A DNA stretch of 62,142 nt from positions 1 through 62,142 of the forward strand of contig JAGLOY010000069.1 in NCBI GenBank assembly GCA_023138735.1, read 5' to 3'. The notes under the pieces are model-generated. The model was not told the origin of the DNA, did not search any database, and worked only from the letters and a program-made list of their open reading frames with translations. Both the position numbers and the translations under genes were made by a program. Source of the stretch: Candidatus Aegiribacteria sp. GTDB lineage: Bacteria > Fermentibacterota > Fermentibacteria > Fermentibacterales > JCC-6. How positions within the stretch are numbered: the stretch's first letter is position 1; every line of letters starts with the position of its first letter. Shown here piece after piece: positions 51,690 through 61,216 of this stretch.

Positions 51690-52594
51690 CCGGTAACCTC
51701 CGTCATTCTTGCCACTGCCGCGAAAGCTTTTTCTCTGGTTCGGGGGTCAAGTTCGATAACCGGCTTCAGTTCCCTGAGAGAATCACTAATCTTCTGCAGG
51801 GTTATCTTCTTCATATTGATACAGTAAATATTCCCTCCCGTGGTGAACACCCTGTCGGGATAGAGCTTTCTGAGCCTGTACACCATCCCCTCTTCGGTTC
51901 CGATTATGAATCTTTCCACGCTCGATTCTCCAACATACCTGATCATACCTCCAGTCCCAAGAACAGCATGGGCAAGTTCCCAGGCTGCAGGTGGAGTTTC
52001 AGGATGCACAAGTAATTCAGCGTCCGGCCATTCCTCCATTCTGGCCTTCATATCCTGCAGATCCGCAATGGCATGGCTTCTGCAGGCTCCGTTCCAGATA
52101 TGGATGGTCTTGTCAGATTGTCTTGATATGAAAGTCCCAAGGTTCCTGTCGGGAGCGAAAATAATTTCATCAGAGGGTGCACTTTCAACAACAGCAAGAG
52201 CATTCGCAGAAGTACAGCAAGCGTAGCTTTCCGCTTTAACATCGGCAGGGGAGTTAACGTACAGAACTGTCAGGGCATCGGGATACAACTCCTGCATGGA
52301 CTTGAGGGCAGGAACCTCAATACAGTCCGCGAGGGGACACCCTGCATCGGGCTCAGGTAGAAGAACAGTCTTCTCAGGAGAGAGAATATGTGCTGTTTCA
52401 GCCATAAATTTAACACCGCAGAAAACGATAACACTGGATTCAGTTGATGCAGCGATCCTGCTCAACTCCAGGGAATCTCCAACATGATCTGCTATATCCT
52501 GTATCTCCGGCGGCTGATAGCTGTGGGCAAGGATTACCGCATCCTGTTCGTCCTTCAGGTTTCTAATCTCGCTGATTTGCTTATTCTGCATCAC
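51686..52594 (-). CDS. nadA: quinolinate synthase A
   Basis: The three cysteine ligands of the [4Fe-4S] cluster appear in FCGVKFMAETAHIL, SYACCTSANA and GGNIYCINMKKI, with AHSYQPPEIQDIADHVGDS near the start and HPETPP in the middle. It condenses iminoaspartate with DHAP to quinolinate in NAD synthesis. NadB is not nearby. It overlaps mnmA by 14 bases. Confidence 0.95.
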   Translation of the reverse strand: MMQNKQISEIRNLKDEQDAVILAHSYQPPEIQDIADHVGDSLELSRIAASTESSVIVFCGVKFMAETAHILSPEKTVLLPEPDAGCPLADCIEVPALKSMQELYPDALTVLYVNSPADVKAESYACCTSANALAVVESAPSDEIIFAPDRNLGTFISRQSDKTIHIWNGACRSHAIADLQDMKARMEEWPDAELLVHPETPPAAWELAHAVLGTGGMIRYVGESSVERFIIGTEEGMVYRLRKLYPDRVFTTGGNIYCINMKKITLQKISDSLRELKPVIELDPRTREKAFAAVARMTEVTG

Positions 52595-53582
52595 TCATCC
52601 AATCAGGCTGTTCGGTTGAGGAGATTATCCCTCCTCCTATTACTGAAGTGTCCAGATATACAGCACAGACCTGCCCCGGAGCAACAGCTTCTTCTGGTCT
52701 TGCAAATTCAATATGAAGGATTCCATCTCTATATTCAAGAATCACCGGTACGGGTTTTCTCCTGTATCTGGTCTGTACAAGGGCTTCAGAGGGAAAAGCT
52801 GGTGGTTCTCCGAACCAGTTCATATCCACTGCGGTGCATCCCGCTACAAGGAGATCCTTCCTTCCGCCTATTGTTATAGTTCCATCAGAAGAATTGACAG
52901 CAACCACATACATCCGTGCTCCATAGGCTCCGAGTCCCTTCCTCTGACCCACGGTGTAATTACCTGTGCCTTTATGTCTGCCGATTTCCCTGCCGGAGAT
53001 ATCCATCACACTTCCAGGCTTATCCTCTCCCCTTGAGAGGTTGAAGCAGAGGTCCATGCTTTCCTTTCTCTGAAAAGGGATTTTCAGACGCATGGCCTCA
53101 CTGCGGACATCTTCTTTCAGCATGTCTCCAAGAGGGAAAATGCAATCTCTCAGTACACTGCTGTCTACAAGGGAAAGGAAGTAACTCTGATCTTTACTAG
53201 CGTCAGAGCCGCGTTTAATAAGATCCCCATCCTTCCGGACGTAATGACCTGTGACAAGTACTTCAGAGGGTTTCAGTATTTCATGCAGGGAGAGGAGTTT
53301 AACTCTTGCGTTGCACCTGGCGCAGGGATTTGGTGTCAGGCCTTTCAGCAGCATCTCTTCAGACCAGAGAATGACTTCCTGCCTGAATCTCTCTGCGGCG
53401 TCAATGATAACAAGCTCCACTCCGGCTGCACAAGCGGTATTCTCAGCTTCCGGCGGAATACCGCGACCTGCGGTATTGACGTATCCTGCTCTTACATGAC
53501 TGAAACGTTCGACGCACAGGCTGAGTGCATAGGAGGAATCCACGCCTCCTGACAGTGCAACAAGGGCGCCGGTCACATTCAT
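52581..53582 (-). CDS. mnmA: tRNA 2-thiouridylase
   Basis: ATP-pyrophosphatase loop ALSGGVDSSYALSL, catalytic cysteines in TPNPCARCNARVKL and DLCFNLSRG, and the tail domain with GNYTVGQRKGLG. It adds sulfur at U34 of tRNAs for Lys, Glu and Gln. The start at 53582 is chosen because MNVTGALVALSGG begins the domain and immediately follows the preceding stop; longer frames run into that gene. Confidence 0.95.
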   Translation of the reverse strand: MNVTGALVALSGGVDSSYALSLCVERFSHVRAGYVNTAGRGIPPEAENTACAAGVELVIIDAAERFRQEVILWSEEMLLKGLTPNPCARCNARVKLLSLHEILKPSEVLVTGHYVRKDGDLIKRGSDASKDQSYFLSLVDSSVLRDCIFPLGDMLKEDVRSEAMRLKIPFQRKESMDLCFNLSRGEDKPGSVMDISGREIGRHKGTGNYTVGQRKGLGAYGARMYVVAVNSSDGTITIGGRKDLLVAGCTAVDMNWFGEPPAFPSEALVQTRYRRKPVPVILEYRDGILHIEFARPEEAVAPGQVCAVYLDTSVIGGGIISSTEQPDWMSDAE

Positions 53583-53583
53583 C

Positions 53584-54795
53584 TCAGGCGCCGAATTTAG
53601 CCAGTTTCCCGGCAGATGCCAGAAGTAGGGTAAGAATATCGGTTGACCTGAACGAGCCAAGTGCTCCGGTACAGGCCTGCTTCTCGGAAAACGCAGAGCT
53701 GTAGCCCGACCTCTGGGGTCCTCCGTGAATAAGTACAGGTACCGGGTGCCAGCTGTGGAGTTTCATCGGGCAGGGAGTGCTGTGGTCTCCGGTTATACAA
53801 ACCACATCAAAATCGAGATCCAGAAATGCGGGTAGGGCCCTGTCGAATTCCTCTATGGCGCTGATTTTGGCCTGAACGTTCCCATCCTCACCAGCGCTGT
53901 CAGCGGGTTTATGATGAAGGAAAACAAAGTCATGACCGCTGTCAAGGGCTCTCTTCACGGCCTTTTCCTGCCCGGTGATATCTTCAGGTGAGCATTTCAT
54001 GATATCCATACCGACCAGTCCTGCAACCCCCCTGTACATGGGATACAGAGCTACCGCGGCGGAGCACAGACCGAACCGTTCCTCTATCGAGGGAAACTCC
54101 TTATGAAGGGCAAAACCCCTCAGAAGTAAGAAATTGGCCGGATTGAGATCTGCAAGGATCTCTCCCGCCTTCTCCTGAAACTCCCTGATGACCGTGCGGG
54201 ATTTGCCCGAACCGGTAACAGGGACAGGTCTGTGCCCTACAAGACCGGGATCGGTATCCATGATGTCATCGGTGAGACCATTGCCGCGAAACACAACACA
54301 TGCCCTGTGCTGCTTGACAGGGATCACGAATGTTTCGACACCATCGATCTTTACATCTGTAAGCAATCCTACGAGTTCTACGCACTTCTCGGTCGATATC
54401 CTGCCGGCTCTTCTGTCAGTTACAATTCCCGAATCGTCAAGTGTGCAGAAGTTTATCCTGGCCGCAAGATCGCCGTGCTGCAATTTGAAACCAACTCCCA
54501 ATGCCGCCAGCACTCCTCTGCCAACCTGATATCGGACGGGATCGTACCCGAATAATCCGAGGTGTGCAGGTCCGCTTCCGGGAGTAATGCCTCTGGCTAT
54601 GGGGATATGAAGGCCGAGAGCTCCCCCGGCCGCCAGTCTGTCCATCTCGGGTGTTTTCGCCGCTTCGAGCGGCGTCCTTCCGCCGAGTTCCTCGATCGAA
54701 ATATCTCCCAGTCCGTCAATAACGGCCATGAGTATTCTCGAATCGTTCTTCTGAACGAGTTTTTCCACCAGGTCTCTGCACATATCCAACCTCAA
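53584..54795 (-). CDS. apgM: cofactor-independent phosphoglycerate mutase, archaeal ApgM type
   Basis: The alkaline-phosphatase-fold metal sites are seen in MAVIDGLGD, GSGPAHLGLFGYDP (nucleophile Ser in SGPAH) and CITGDHSTPCPMK. This matches the 400-residue archaeal-type iPGM (ApgM), not the 510-residue bacterial GpmI. It interconverts 3- and 2-phosphoglycerate. It lies two bases from mnmA and 21 bases from purM. Confidence 0.93.
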   Translation of the reverse strand: MRLDMCRDLVEKLVQKNDSRILMAVIDGLGDISIEELGGRTPLEAAKTPEMDRLAAGGALGLHIPIARGITPGSGPAHLGLFGYDPVRYQVGRGVLAALGVGFKLQHGDLAARINFCTLDDSGIVTDRRAGRISTEKCVELVGLLTDVKIDGVETFVIPVKQHRACVVFRGNGLTDDIMDTDPGLVGHRPVPVTGSGKSRTVIREFQEKAGEILADLNPANFLLLRGFALHKEFPSIEERFGLCSAAVALYPMYRGVAGLVGMDIMKCSPEDITGQEKAVKRALDSGHDFVFLHHKPADSAGEDGNVQAKISAIEEFDRALPAFLDLDFDVVCITGDHSTPCPMKLHSWHPVPVLIHGGPQRSGYSSAFSEKQACTGALGSFRSTDILTLLLASAGKLAKFGA

Positions 54796-54816
54796 ATCAT
54801 CCCTGTCATTCGAATA

Positions 54817-55848
54817 TCAATCCTCAAATGTTATCCCATCACCGCTCAGGATCTCCCCGGCGATGAATGGCTCTTCCCCTTTTGCCCGCAGAAGCTCCAT
54901 TGCTATATCTGAATCACTTTCATCCACGATAAGAAGCATACCGGCTCCCATATTGAATGCTCTTCTCATCTCGGAGATATCGACCTGCCCCGATTCACGA
55001 ATAAGCTCGAATATCGCGGGTACTTCCCATAGCGGCCTGATCAGGGCTCCGCAGCCTGAAGGCAGTATCCGAGGAAGGTTCCCCGGAATGCCGCCTCCGG
55101 TGATATGGGCCATACCTTGCACCAGCTTCTCTACCAACAGTGGCTGAAGAGCTTTTAGATAACTCCTGTGAACGGCAAGCAGGGCCTCTCCAACTGTTCT
55201 GTCCCCCAGAAGAGGATGTGAGTCGGATTGGGATAAACCAGCGTTTTCAAAGATAGCCTTCCGGGCAAGTGAATACCCGTTCGTATGCAGCCCGTTCGAT
55301 GGAAGGCCGAGAACGATCATACCCGGTCGGATACCAGAGCCGTCAATGATCATATCCTTCCCCACCAGCCCTACTATGGTTCCCGCCACATCGTAATCAC
55401 CATCGCCGTAAAAGCCAGGCATCTCAGCTGTCTCTCCTCCGAGGAGAACACAATCGTTCTCGCTGCAGGCGGCAGCAAGTCCCGATACTATGTCCGCAGC
55501 GATTCGTGCATCAAGCCTGCCGCAGGCTATGTAATCCATGAAGAAGAGCGGCGATGCTCCCTGAACGAGAATATCGTTCACGCAGTGGTTAACAAGATCA
55601 CTGCCGACCGTTCCGTAATTTCCCGTCATAGATGCGATTTTGAGCTTAGTGCCAACGCCGTCCGTGCTGGCCACAAGAACAGGTTCCGGAATATGGCCGA
55701 AATCCGCCCTGAAAAGACCCCCGAAGTGACCAAGGTCAGAAAGAACATCCTTTGTAAAGGTCTTTCTCACCTTAGCCTTCATGAGGGCTATAGCCTTGTC
55801 TCCCTCCTGGATATCCACTCCGCTGCTCCTGTAATCAACAGGTTTCAT
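54817..55848 (-). CDS. purM: phosphoribosylformylglycinamidine cyclo-ligase
   Basis: AIR synthetase fold with VDIQEGDKAIALMK at the start, LVASTDGVGTKLKIA, LLGGETAEMPGFY and HITGGGIPGNLPRILP, standard length 343. It closes the imidazole ring in purine synthesis. ATG 55848 overlaps the preceding stop as ATGA. Other pur genes are not in the window. Confidence 0.96.
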   Translation of the reverse strand: MKPVDYRSSGVDIQEGDKAIALMKAKVRKTFTKDVLSDLGHFGGLFRADFGHIPEPVLVASTDGVGTKLKIASMTGNYGTVGSDLVNHCVNDILVQGASPLFFMDYIACGRLDARIAADIVSGLAAACSENDCVLLGGETAEMPGFYGDGDYDVAGTIVGLVGKDMIIDGSGIRPGMIVLGLPSNGLHTNGYSLARKAIFENAGLSQSDSHPLLGDRTVGEALLAVHRSYLKALQPLLVEKLVQGMAHITGGGIPGNLPRILPSGCGALIRPLWEVPAIFELIRESGQVDISEMRRAFNMGAGMLLIVDESDSDIAMELLRAKGEEPFIAGEILSGDGITFED

Positions 55849-56762
55849 ATTCTGAATTTCCCCAGTTGATTCGTGGAGAGATAGTATTCCATTCTTGAAT
55901 CTATATCATCACGGGTCAATTCCCTTAATTCCTCAACTCCAAAACCGCTGCAGGCGTAGCTGGCATTTACAGATCCATAGGCCAGCCCCTTCTTCATACT
56001 ATCAAAGTTCAGATCGCTGTCGCTGCCGGCCAGGTATCCAAGCATCCCCGATGCGAAAGAATCTCCCGCACCGGTCGGATCTACTACCTTTTTCAACGGA
56101 TAGGCGGGAAGCATAAAGAGGTCGCTTCCTCCGAAGATCATCGCGCCTGCCGCGCCCATTTTTATAACAGCGTAGCGTGGTCCTTTGCTGATTATGAACC
56201 GGGCTGCATCGAAGAGATTAGTCTTGCGGGATATCTGCATTGATTCAGAAGCGTTGACAAAAACAATATCAACCTTGCTGAAGACTTCAAGAACCTTGTC
56301 CCTCTGCTGATCTATCCAGAGATTCATGGTGTCAACAGCTATCCAGCGGGGGTTGCGAACCTGCTGCAATACCTGAAGCTGTAGCACGGGATCTATGTTG
56401 GCAAGGAAGATGCACGGAGTATTTACATAATCCTCCGGAAGCTTCGGTTCAAAACTTGCGAATACACCCAACTCAGTCCTTATCGTTCGCGCATCTCCAA
56501 AATCGGGGCCGTACGCACCTTCCCAGCGGAATGTGGGACCCTGGCCGGTGGTCAGTCCTCTTACATCTACTCTGCGTTCCGCAAGAAATCTTTTCTCGGA
56601 TACGGGAAAATCCGGTCCGACAACTCCCACTATCCTTACCACATCGAAGCATCCAGCTCCAAGTGAGAAGTAGATAGCGGAGCCGCCAAGGGTTTCCTCT
56701 ACCTTTCCCGCAGGAGTCGTAATTGTATCGAGAGCAACTGAACCAACTACCAGAAGTGCCAT
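55845..56762 (-). CDS. PfkB family sugar kinase
   Basis: Ribokinase-fold protein with an N-terminal GSVALDTITTPAGKVEETLGGSAIYFSLGA and the catalytic motif VDPTGAGDSFASGMLGYLA near residue 235 (Asp base). The substrate (ribose, adenosine, fructose-type) is not fixed by sequence. It overlaps purM by four bases. Adjacent purine gene hints at a nucleoside-related role but this is weak. Confidence 0.85.
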   Translation of the reverse strand: MALLVVGSVALDTITTPAGKVEETLGGSAIYFSLGAGCFDVVRIVGVVGPDFPVSEKRFLAERRVDVRGLTTGQGPTFRWEGAYGPDFGDARTIRTELGVFASFEPKLPEDYVNTPCIFLANIDPVLQLQVLQQVRNPRWIAVDTMNLWIDQQRDKVLEVFSKVDIVFVNASESMQISRKTNLFDAARFIISKGPRYAVIKMGAAGAMIFGGSDLFMLPAYPLKKVVDPTGAGDSFASGMLGYLAGSDSDLNFDSMKKGLAYGSVNASYACSGFGVEELRELTRDDIDSRMEYYLSTNQLGKFRI

Positions 56763-56797
56763 ATTAAACCTGTCCTGTTCATATATTGATAACGAAT

Positions 56798-58495
56798 CTA
56801 CATTCTGTCCGGTGCATCCACTCCAAGTATTCCAAGAAGATCACTGATACAGCGTCTGCATGCCCTGCAGAGCATCAGGCGGGCTTCTGAGACGTCACTG
56901 TTGTCTGTATCGACCACTCGTACGTGCTGATAGAATCTGTGGAACCCGGTAGCCAGATCAGCAAGGATCTCCGTAAGTCTGTGTGGTTCCATTTCGTCCG
57001 CAGCTGCAGCGACCCGAACAGATACGGATTCAAGAAGTCGCATCAGCTCCCGTTCATACTCTCCATCAAGAAGGCAGGATACATCACCGGAAAACTCTAC
57101 AGGAGAGCATATTCCAGCTTCGTCTGCTGTGCGGAGTATACCTGCTATTCTTGCATGGGCGTACTGAACGTAATAAACCGGATTCTCGCTGGACTGCTTC
57201 CTTGCGAGATCAAGGTCGAAATCCATGTGGGCATCCGCCCTTCTGGTCAGGAATAGATACTTCGTAACATCAGATGAACCGGCATCGTTTATAAGCTCCC
57301 TTAGTGTTACAAATTCACCGGATCTGGTCGACATCTTAATTTTCCTGCCATCCTTCACGAGGGTAACGAACTGGTGAATGATAACTCTCAGTTTTGCAGA
57401 CACGCTCTTCTCGCCAAGAAGGCATTCCAGGGCAGCAGCAACATCGCGGCTCGTATCCAGGTGATCCGCCCCGAAGATATCCACCACCAGATCGTAGTTC
57501 CTGGAAAATTTATCAAGGTGGTAGGCAATATCGGGCATCCGGTACGTGTATGTACCGTTATCCCGGATAATTACCCTGTCCTTCGGTCGCCCGAGAGCTG
57601 TGAACCTGAGCCAGAGTTTTCCAGAGTCGCTTTCGTAAACCAGGCTCTTCCCCTCAATTGTGATTCTGGATAGCTTTTCTATTGCATCCGTCACAGCTTC
57701 AGGTATCAGCTCACTCTCTGCAAAAAACCTGTCGAATTCTATGCCAAGGAGAGAAAGATCAGATAGTATCATTTTCATGGCTTTCTCTTCGGCAAAGCGG
57801 ATAAAGGTATCCCGGTCTCTCTTCCATGTCAGACCGGTTCCAAGCTCTGCACTGAGATCTGCAGCCCACTCAATTATGTAACTTCCGTGATAACCGCCTT
57901 CCGGAATCACCGCTTCATCACCTTGAGCTGATGAGTACCTCGCGGCAAGTGATTCACCGAGAAGGGTCATCTGCCTTCCCGTATCGTTGAAGTAATACTC
58001 GCGACTGACCTTCCATCCGGAAGCTTCAAGCAGGCTGCTGATGGTGGAGCCCAGAACAGCCTGTCTGCAGTGACCGACTGTCAATGGTCCTGTTGGATTC
58101 GAGCTTACGAATTCGACCAATACCTCTCTTCCGGCACCTGTATCCGGCAGGAGGGATTGTAATCCTGAGGAGGCCAGATCGAAGGCAGTGGATGCAAGAT
58201 AGTTATCCGAAAGCCTGAAATTGATGAATCCCGGGCCGTCAATGCTGATGGATGAAATCCCCTTGATACGGCCGGTCAGGGTTTCGGTAATCCTTCCCGC
58301 AATTGCACGGGGATTATCCTTTACAATCCCCGCCAGCCTCATCGCAGCCTGACAGGATACATCTCCATATTCCAGGTTATTCGATCCTGATACAACTGCA
58401 CGAAAATCGTCGGGTATTCTGTCCCCCCAGATACTGCGGACTGAAGATTCCAGAACACTCTCCAGTTCATTCCTCAGCATGGCTGGAGTCATCAT
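56798..58495 (-). CDS. argS: arginyl-tRNA synthetase
   Basis: Class I synthetase: FVSSNPTGPLTVGHCRQ (HIGH-like GH), KMSTRSG (KMSKS-like), a GDVSCQAAM N-terminal Add1 motif and a C-terminal anticodon-binding domain ending LGILGVDAPDRM. Start ATG 58495 (MMTPAMLRNEL) is chosen because GGAGG lies nine bases before it; it overlaps the rsfS end by 29 bases. Length 565 is standard. Confidence 0.95.
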   Translation of the reverse strand: MMTPAMLRNELESVLESSVRSIWGDRIPDDFRAVVSGSNNLEYGDVSCQAAMRLAGIVKDNPRAIAGRITETLTGRIKGISSISIDGPGFINFRLSDNYLASTAFDLASSGLQSLLPDTGAGREVLVEFVSSNPTGPLTVGHCRQAVLGSTISSLLEASGWKVSREYYFNDTGRQMTLLGESLAARYSSAQGDEAVIPEGGYHGSYIIEWAADLSAELGTGLTWKRDRDTFIRFAEEKAMKMILSDLSLLGIEFDRFFAESELIPEAVTDAIEKLSRITIEGKSLVYESDSGKLWLRFTALGRPKDRVIIRDNGTYTYRMPDIAYHLDKFSRNYDLVVDIFGADHLDTSRDVAAALECLLGEKSVSAKLRVIIHQFVTLVKDGRKIKMSTRSGEFVTLRELINDAGSSDVTKYLFLTRRADAHMDFDLDLARKQSSENPVYYVQYAHARIAGILRTADEAGICSPVEFSGDVSCLLDGEYERELMRLLESVSVRVAAAADEMEPHRLTEILADLATGFHRFYQHVRVVDTDNSDVSEARLMLCRACRRCISDLLGILGVDAPDRM

Positions 58496-58850
58496 CCGGC
58501 GGGTCCTCCATACCATCGTATTCAATACTTGGGACATCGCTCCAGAGCATTTCAAGGTTGTAGTATTCCCGGGATTCGGGTAGGAAGATATGAACAACCA
58601 GATCAATGTAATCTATGAGTATCCAGCTGCCCTCATCGTAACCTTCAATATGATGCTTCCTGAATCCGTTCCTGCTTGCAGTTTCCATCACATTATCAGC
58701 AACAGCTCTTGCCTGAATACGGTTTTCAGCGCTAGCTACGAGAAAGGCCTCCATAGTAAGAGGTACATCGCTCATATCCAGGGCAACAACCTTGTAACCG
58801 TGTCGCTGACGAATTGCTTCTACGAAAATATCAAGAATATCTCTTGACAA
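58467..58850 (-). CDS. rsfS: ribosome silencing factor RsfS
   Basis: The Iojap/RsfS fold: VVALDMSDVPLTMEAFLVASAENRIQARAVADNVME, GYDEGSWILIDYIDLVVHIF, and ESREYYNLEMLWSD. It binds L14 and blocks subunit joining under starvation. The C-terminus is extended by an acidic tail of about 20 residues (IEYDGMEDPPDDDSS), which is encoded where argS starts. Confidence 0.95.
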   Translation of the reverse strand: MSRDILDIFVEAIRQRHGYKVVALDMSDVPLTMEAFLVASAENRIQARAVADNVMETASRNGFRKHHIEGYDEGSWILIDYIDLVVHIFLPESREYYNLEMLWSDVPSIEYDGMEDPPDDDSSHAEE

Positions 58851-58877
58851 AAAACACCTCCATAATCCTCATTGGAT

Positions 58878-59387
58878 TCATTCAATGGTTGAAATCATTT
58901 CCCCGATATCGCAGCCGATACAGACGGTTACATCCACGATTACGGGAGCGTTGTAGGCAGGAACTTCCCAGACAATGCATTCTTCCGGTCTTCCAAGGAT
59001 ATCTGCGATCACTCTTGCTGCTGAAATATCAGCCAGATGGGATATGATGATGGTCTCTTCGTATGGCTTCGTATCGGTATTCGAGGGATCAAGAGGAGCG
59101 AGGATGACCGTAGAATCGGAGGAGGAGCCCAATAGGTGACGCTGGGTTCTGGTAGCAAGGCCGTCAATCAATGTACCATTAAGAACCAGAACCCGGATCG
59201 AATCAGGGATACATGCTTCCTCTACGGATTCAATCTCCTCTGTAAAGTCTGTTTCAGGCATATTATCGGGATTCTCTACTTCCTCCCGAGCCGTTCCGGG
59301 TGGAGGAATGAACACAGTCAGTGCGATAACTGCCACTGCCAGCCCAGCTATCACCCACCTCCAGGGGAAACATCTACCAGCAGTCAT
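58878..59387 (-). CDS. single-pass membrane protein with LytR C-terminal domain
   Basis: One membrane helix (about residues 11-28, WVIAGLAVAVIALTVFI), an acidic linker, then a LytR_C domain: RVLVLNGTLIDGLATRTQRHL and a strand-rich end VIVDVTVCIGCDIGEM. LytR_C is found at the end of cell-wall attachment proteins but here stands without the LCP catalytic domain. Its role is unknown. It is placed between rsfS and the HIT gene with gaps below 30 bases. Confidence 0.8.
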   Translation of the reverse strand: MTAGRCFPWRWVIAGLAVAVIALTVFIPPPGTAREEVENPDNMPETDFTEEIESVEEACIPDSIRVLVLNGTLIDGLATRTQRHLLGSSSDSTVILAPLDPSNTDTKPYEETIIISHLADISAARVIADILGRPEECIVWEVPAYNAPVIVDVTVCIGCDIGEMISTIE

Positions 59388-59390
59388 TAT

Positions 59391-59885
59391 CTAATCAACC
59401 TCCGGGATGAAAAGTGGTAAAAGTCGGCTGTAACTGTTCTCCAGTGAAGCCGAGATCACTCTTGTTTCACCTGTAGTGGTCATAAAATTCGTATCACCGG
59501 ACCACCTTGGAAGCATATGAATATGTATATGCCCCTCAATTCCGGCTCCGGCACAACCTCCCAGATTCCATCCTCCGTTCATTCCCATGCAGTTCATGCC
59601 TTCTGCAAGCGCCTTTTCGCACTTCACCACAAGCCTGATCAGCGTATCAAGCTCCGAATTGTCCAGTCCTGCCAGATCCTCAGCATGTCTTAAAGGCACG
59701 ATCATCAGATGACCGTTGATGTAAGGGTACCTGTTCAGTACAATGAAAAAGCCGCCAGAGCGGTGCAGAACGAAATTCTCCCTGTCTTTTTCAGGCTCCC
59801 TGCCTATCCTGCACAGCACACATCCGTCCTCAGATTTAGAATCGGTAACGTATGTGCTTCTCCAGGGTGCTGCAAGATGCTTCAT
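59391..59885 (-). CDS. HIT family hydrolase
   Basis: CVLCRIGREPEKDR... HRSGGFFIVLNRYPYINGHLMIVPLRH and the triad GHIHIHMLPRW define a histidine-triad hydrolase, closest in layout to Ap4A-type enzymes with a four-cysteine zinc start. The start ATG 59885 overlaps the GlmU-like stop as ATGA; the longer start at 59900 is less likely. An intact triad contrasts with the decayed HIT cassette at 12,288. Confidence 0.92.
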   Translation of the reverse strand: MKHLAAPWRSTYVTDSKSEDGCVLCRIGREPEKDRENFVLHRSGGFFIVLNRYPYINGHLMIVPLRHAEDLAGLDNSELDTLIRLVVKCEKALAEGMNCMGMNGGWNLGGCAGAGIEGHIHIHMLPRWSGDTNFMTTTGETRVISASLENSYSRLLPLFIPEVD

Positions 59886-60838
59886 CGTAAAGCCTTCCAT
59901 CCCATCACGGAATAGGGTTCAATAATCGTGCCGGGAGGAAGGTCAATATCTATCAGAATACTACCGTCTCCTATGAAGGAGTTTTCACCAATCAGAGTAT
60001 TACCTGAAAGTCTGACCGACCTACCAAGCGAAACGCCTGTACCGATCTCCACTGATTCCTCTATCCACACAGAATCGGGATCGGGGATGTTAACTCCCAT
60101 GATCATATGAGCATCAAGAACCTGTCTTCGGAGGTTATCCGTTGCGCAGGCCAGCTGAACACGGTTGTTCACTCCGGATACTTCTCTGTAATCTTCTGCT
60201 TTTACTGCAATGCAGGGCATTCCCCTGCTCATGGCGATTGAAACGGCATCAGTAAGGTAATATTCTCCCTGGTCGTTATCGGTCCTGATCTCCCTCAGCA
60301 GTTCAGGAAGCACCCCCCCGTCAAATGACATGAGACCAGTGTTTATTTCACCGATTTTAAGCTGCCCGGGAGTGCAATCGCTGTCTTCAATTATAGCCCG
60401 GAGCAGATTACCTTCCCGTATGATCCTTCCATATCCCGATGGATCCGGTGGACAGGTTGAAAGAACGACTATCGCAGCTCCAGCTTTCCTGCGCGATTCC
60501 TCCAGTTCTGAAATCGTACAGCTTTTAAGAAGGGGAACGTCTCCCAGCAGGACCATGACACTTTCCGCGGCCATGTCCTTCAATCCGCATTTGACCGCAT
60601 GTGCGGTTCCCAGCTGCTCCTCCTGCAGGACCCACGAAGCCCCCTCTTCCTCCAGGAGCGGGATAACACTATCCCTGCCGTGGCCAACAACTACAACGGG
60701 TGTATAATAACCGGCTTCAACTGCCTGTCTTACTACTCTGATCACCATAGGAACTCCGAGAACCTGATGAATCACCTTTGGAAGGGGTGATTTCATTCTC
60801 TTCCCCTGCCCGGCGGCGAGAATGATACAGGCTGTCAT
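59882..60838 (-). CDS. glmU: GlmU-like uridylyltransferase lacking most of the acetyltransferase domain
   Basis: Nucleotidyltransferase residues 1-225: IILAAGQGKRMKSPLPKVIH, LQEEQLGTAHAVKCG, VLLGDVPLL, GYGRIIREG, DNDQGEYYLTDAV. The C-terminus has only about three left-handed beta-helix turns (ESVEIGTGVSLGRSVRLSG, GENSFIGDG) and stops at 318 residues; full GlmU has about 455. So UDP-GlcNAc formation is likely, but the acetyl-CoA-dependent step must be done elsewhere or by another protein. It overlaps panD by four bases. Confidence 0.85.
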   Translation of the reverse strand: MTACIILAAGQGKRMKSPLPKVIHQVLGVPMVIRVVRQAVEAGYYTPVVVVGHGRDSVIPLLEEEGASWVLQEEQLGTAHAVKCGLKDMAAESVMVLLGDVPLLKSCTISELEESRRKAGAAIVVLSTCPPDPSGYGRIIREGNLLRAIIEDSDCTPGQLKIGEINTGLMSFDGGVLPELLREIRTDNDQGEYYLTDAVSIAMSRGMPCIAVKAEDYREVSGVNNRVQLACATDNLRRQVLDAHMIMGVNIPDPDSVWIEESVEIGTGVSLGRSVRLSGNTLIGENSFIGDGSILIDIDLPPGTIIEPYSVMGWKALR

Positions 60839-61194
60839 GCGTCGATCAGTGTTGGATTGAGATTCCTGTCGTCCGCAATCACTACTCTTGCCTTCGGAGG
60901 AGCGGAATCATCGGAAATCCATACGTACTGGAGGATGATCGCTCTGTCACCCGTGTGAACCAGCCTTGCGGCCGCACCGTTGACACAGATCACTCCGCTT
61001 CCCCGGTCGCCTTCCATAACGTAGGTTTCAAACCTGGTACCACTCTCAATATCAGCAACAAGAACCCGTTCACCGGGGAGTATTCCTGACATGTCAAGAA
61101 GATCTTTATCAATAGTTATCGAGCCTACATAATTTAAATCGGCTTCCGTTACAACCATTCTATGCAACTTAGCTCCTAGAAAGCACCTGTGCAA
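60835..61194 (-). CDS. panD: aspartate 1-decarboxylase
   Basis: The self-cleavage site G24-S25 (NYVGSITID) of the pyruvoyl enzyme is intact, with LGAKLHRMVVTEADL before it and GAAARLVHTGDRAIIL after. It makes beta-alanine for pantothenate. The start is TTG 61194; the ATG at residue 13 would cut into the conserved start. It follows panC by 22 bases. Confidence 0.94.
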   Translation of the reverse strand: MHRCFLGAKLHRMVVTEADLNYVGSITIDKDLLDMSGILPGERVLVADIESGTRFETYVMEGDRGSGVICVNGAAARLVHTGDRAIILQYVWISDDSAPPKARVVIADDRNLNPTLIDA

Positions 61195-61216
61195 AATATT
61201 CCTCCTTCTGGAACTC

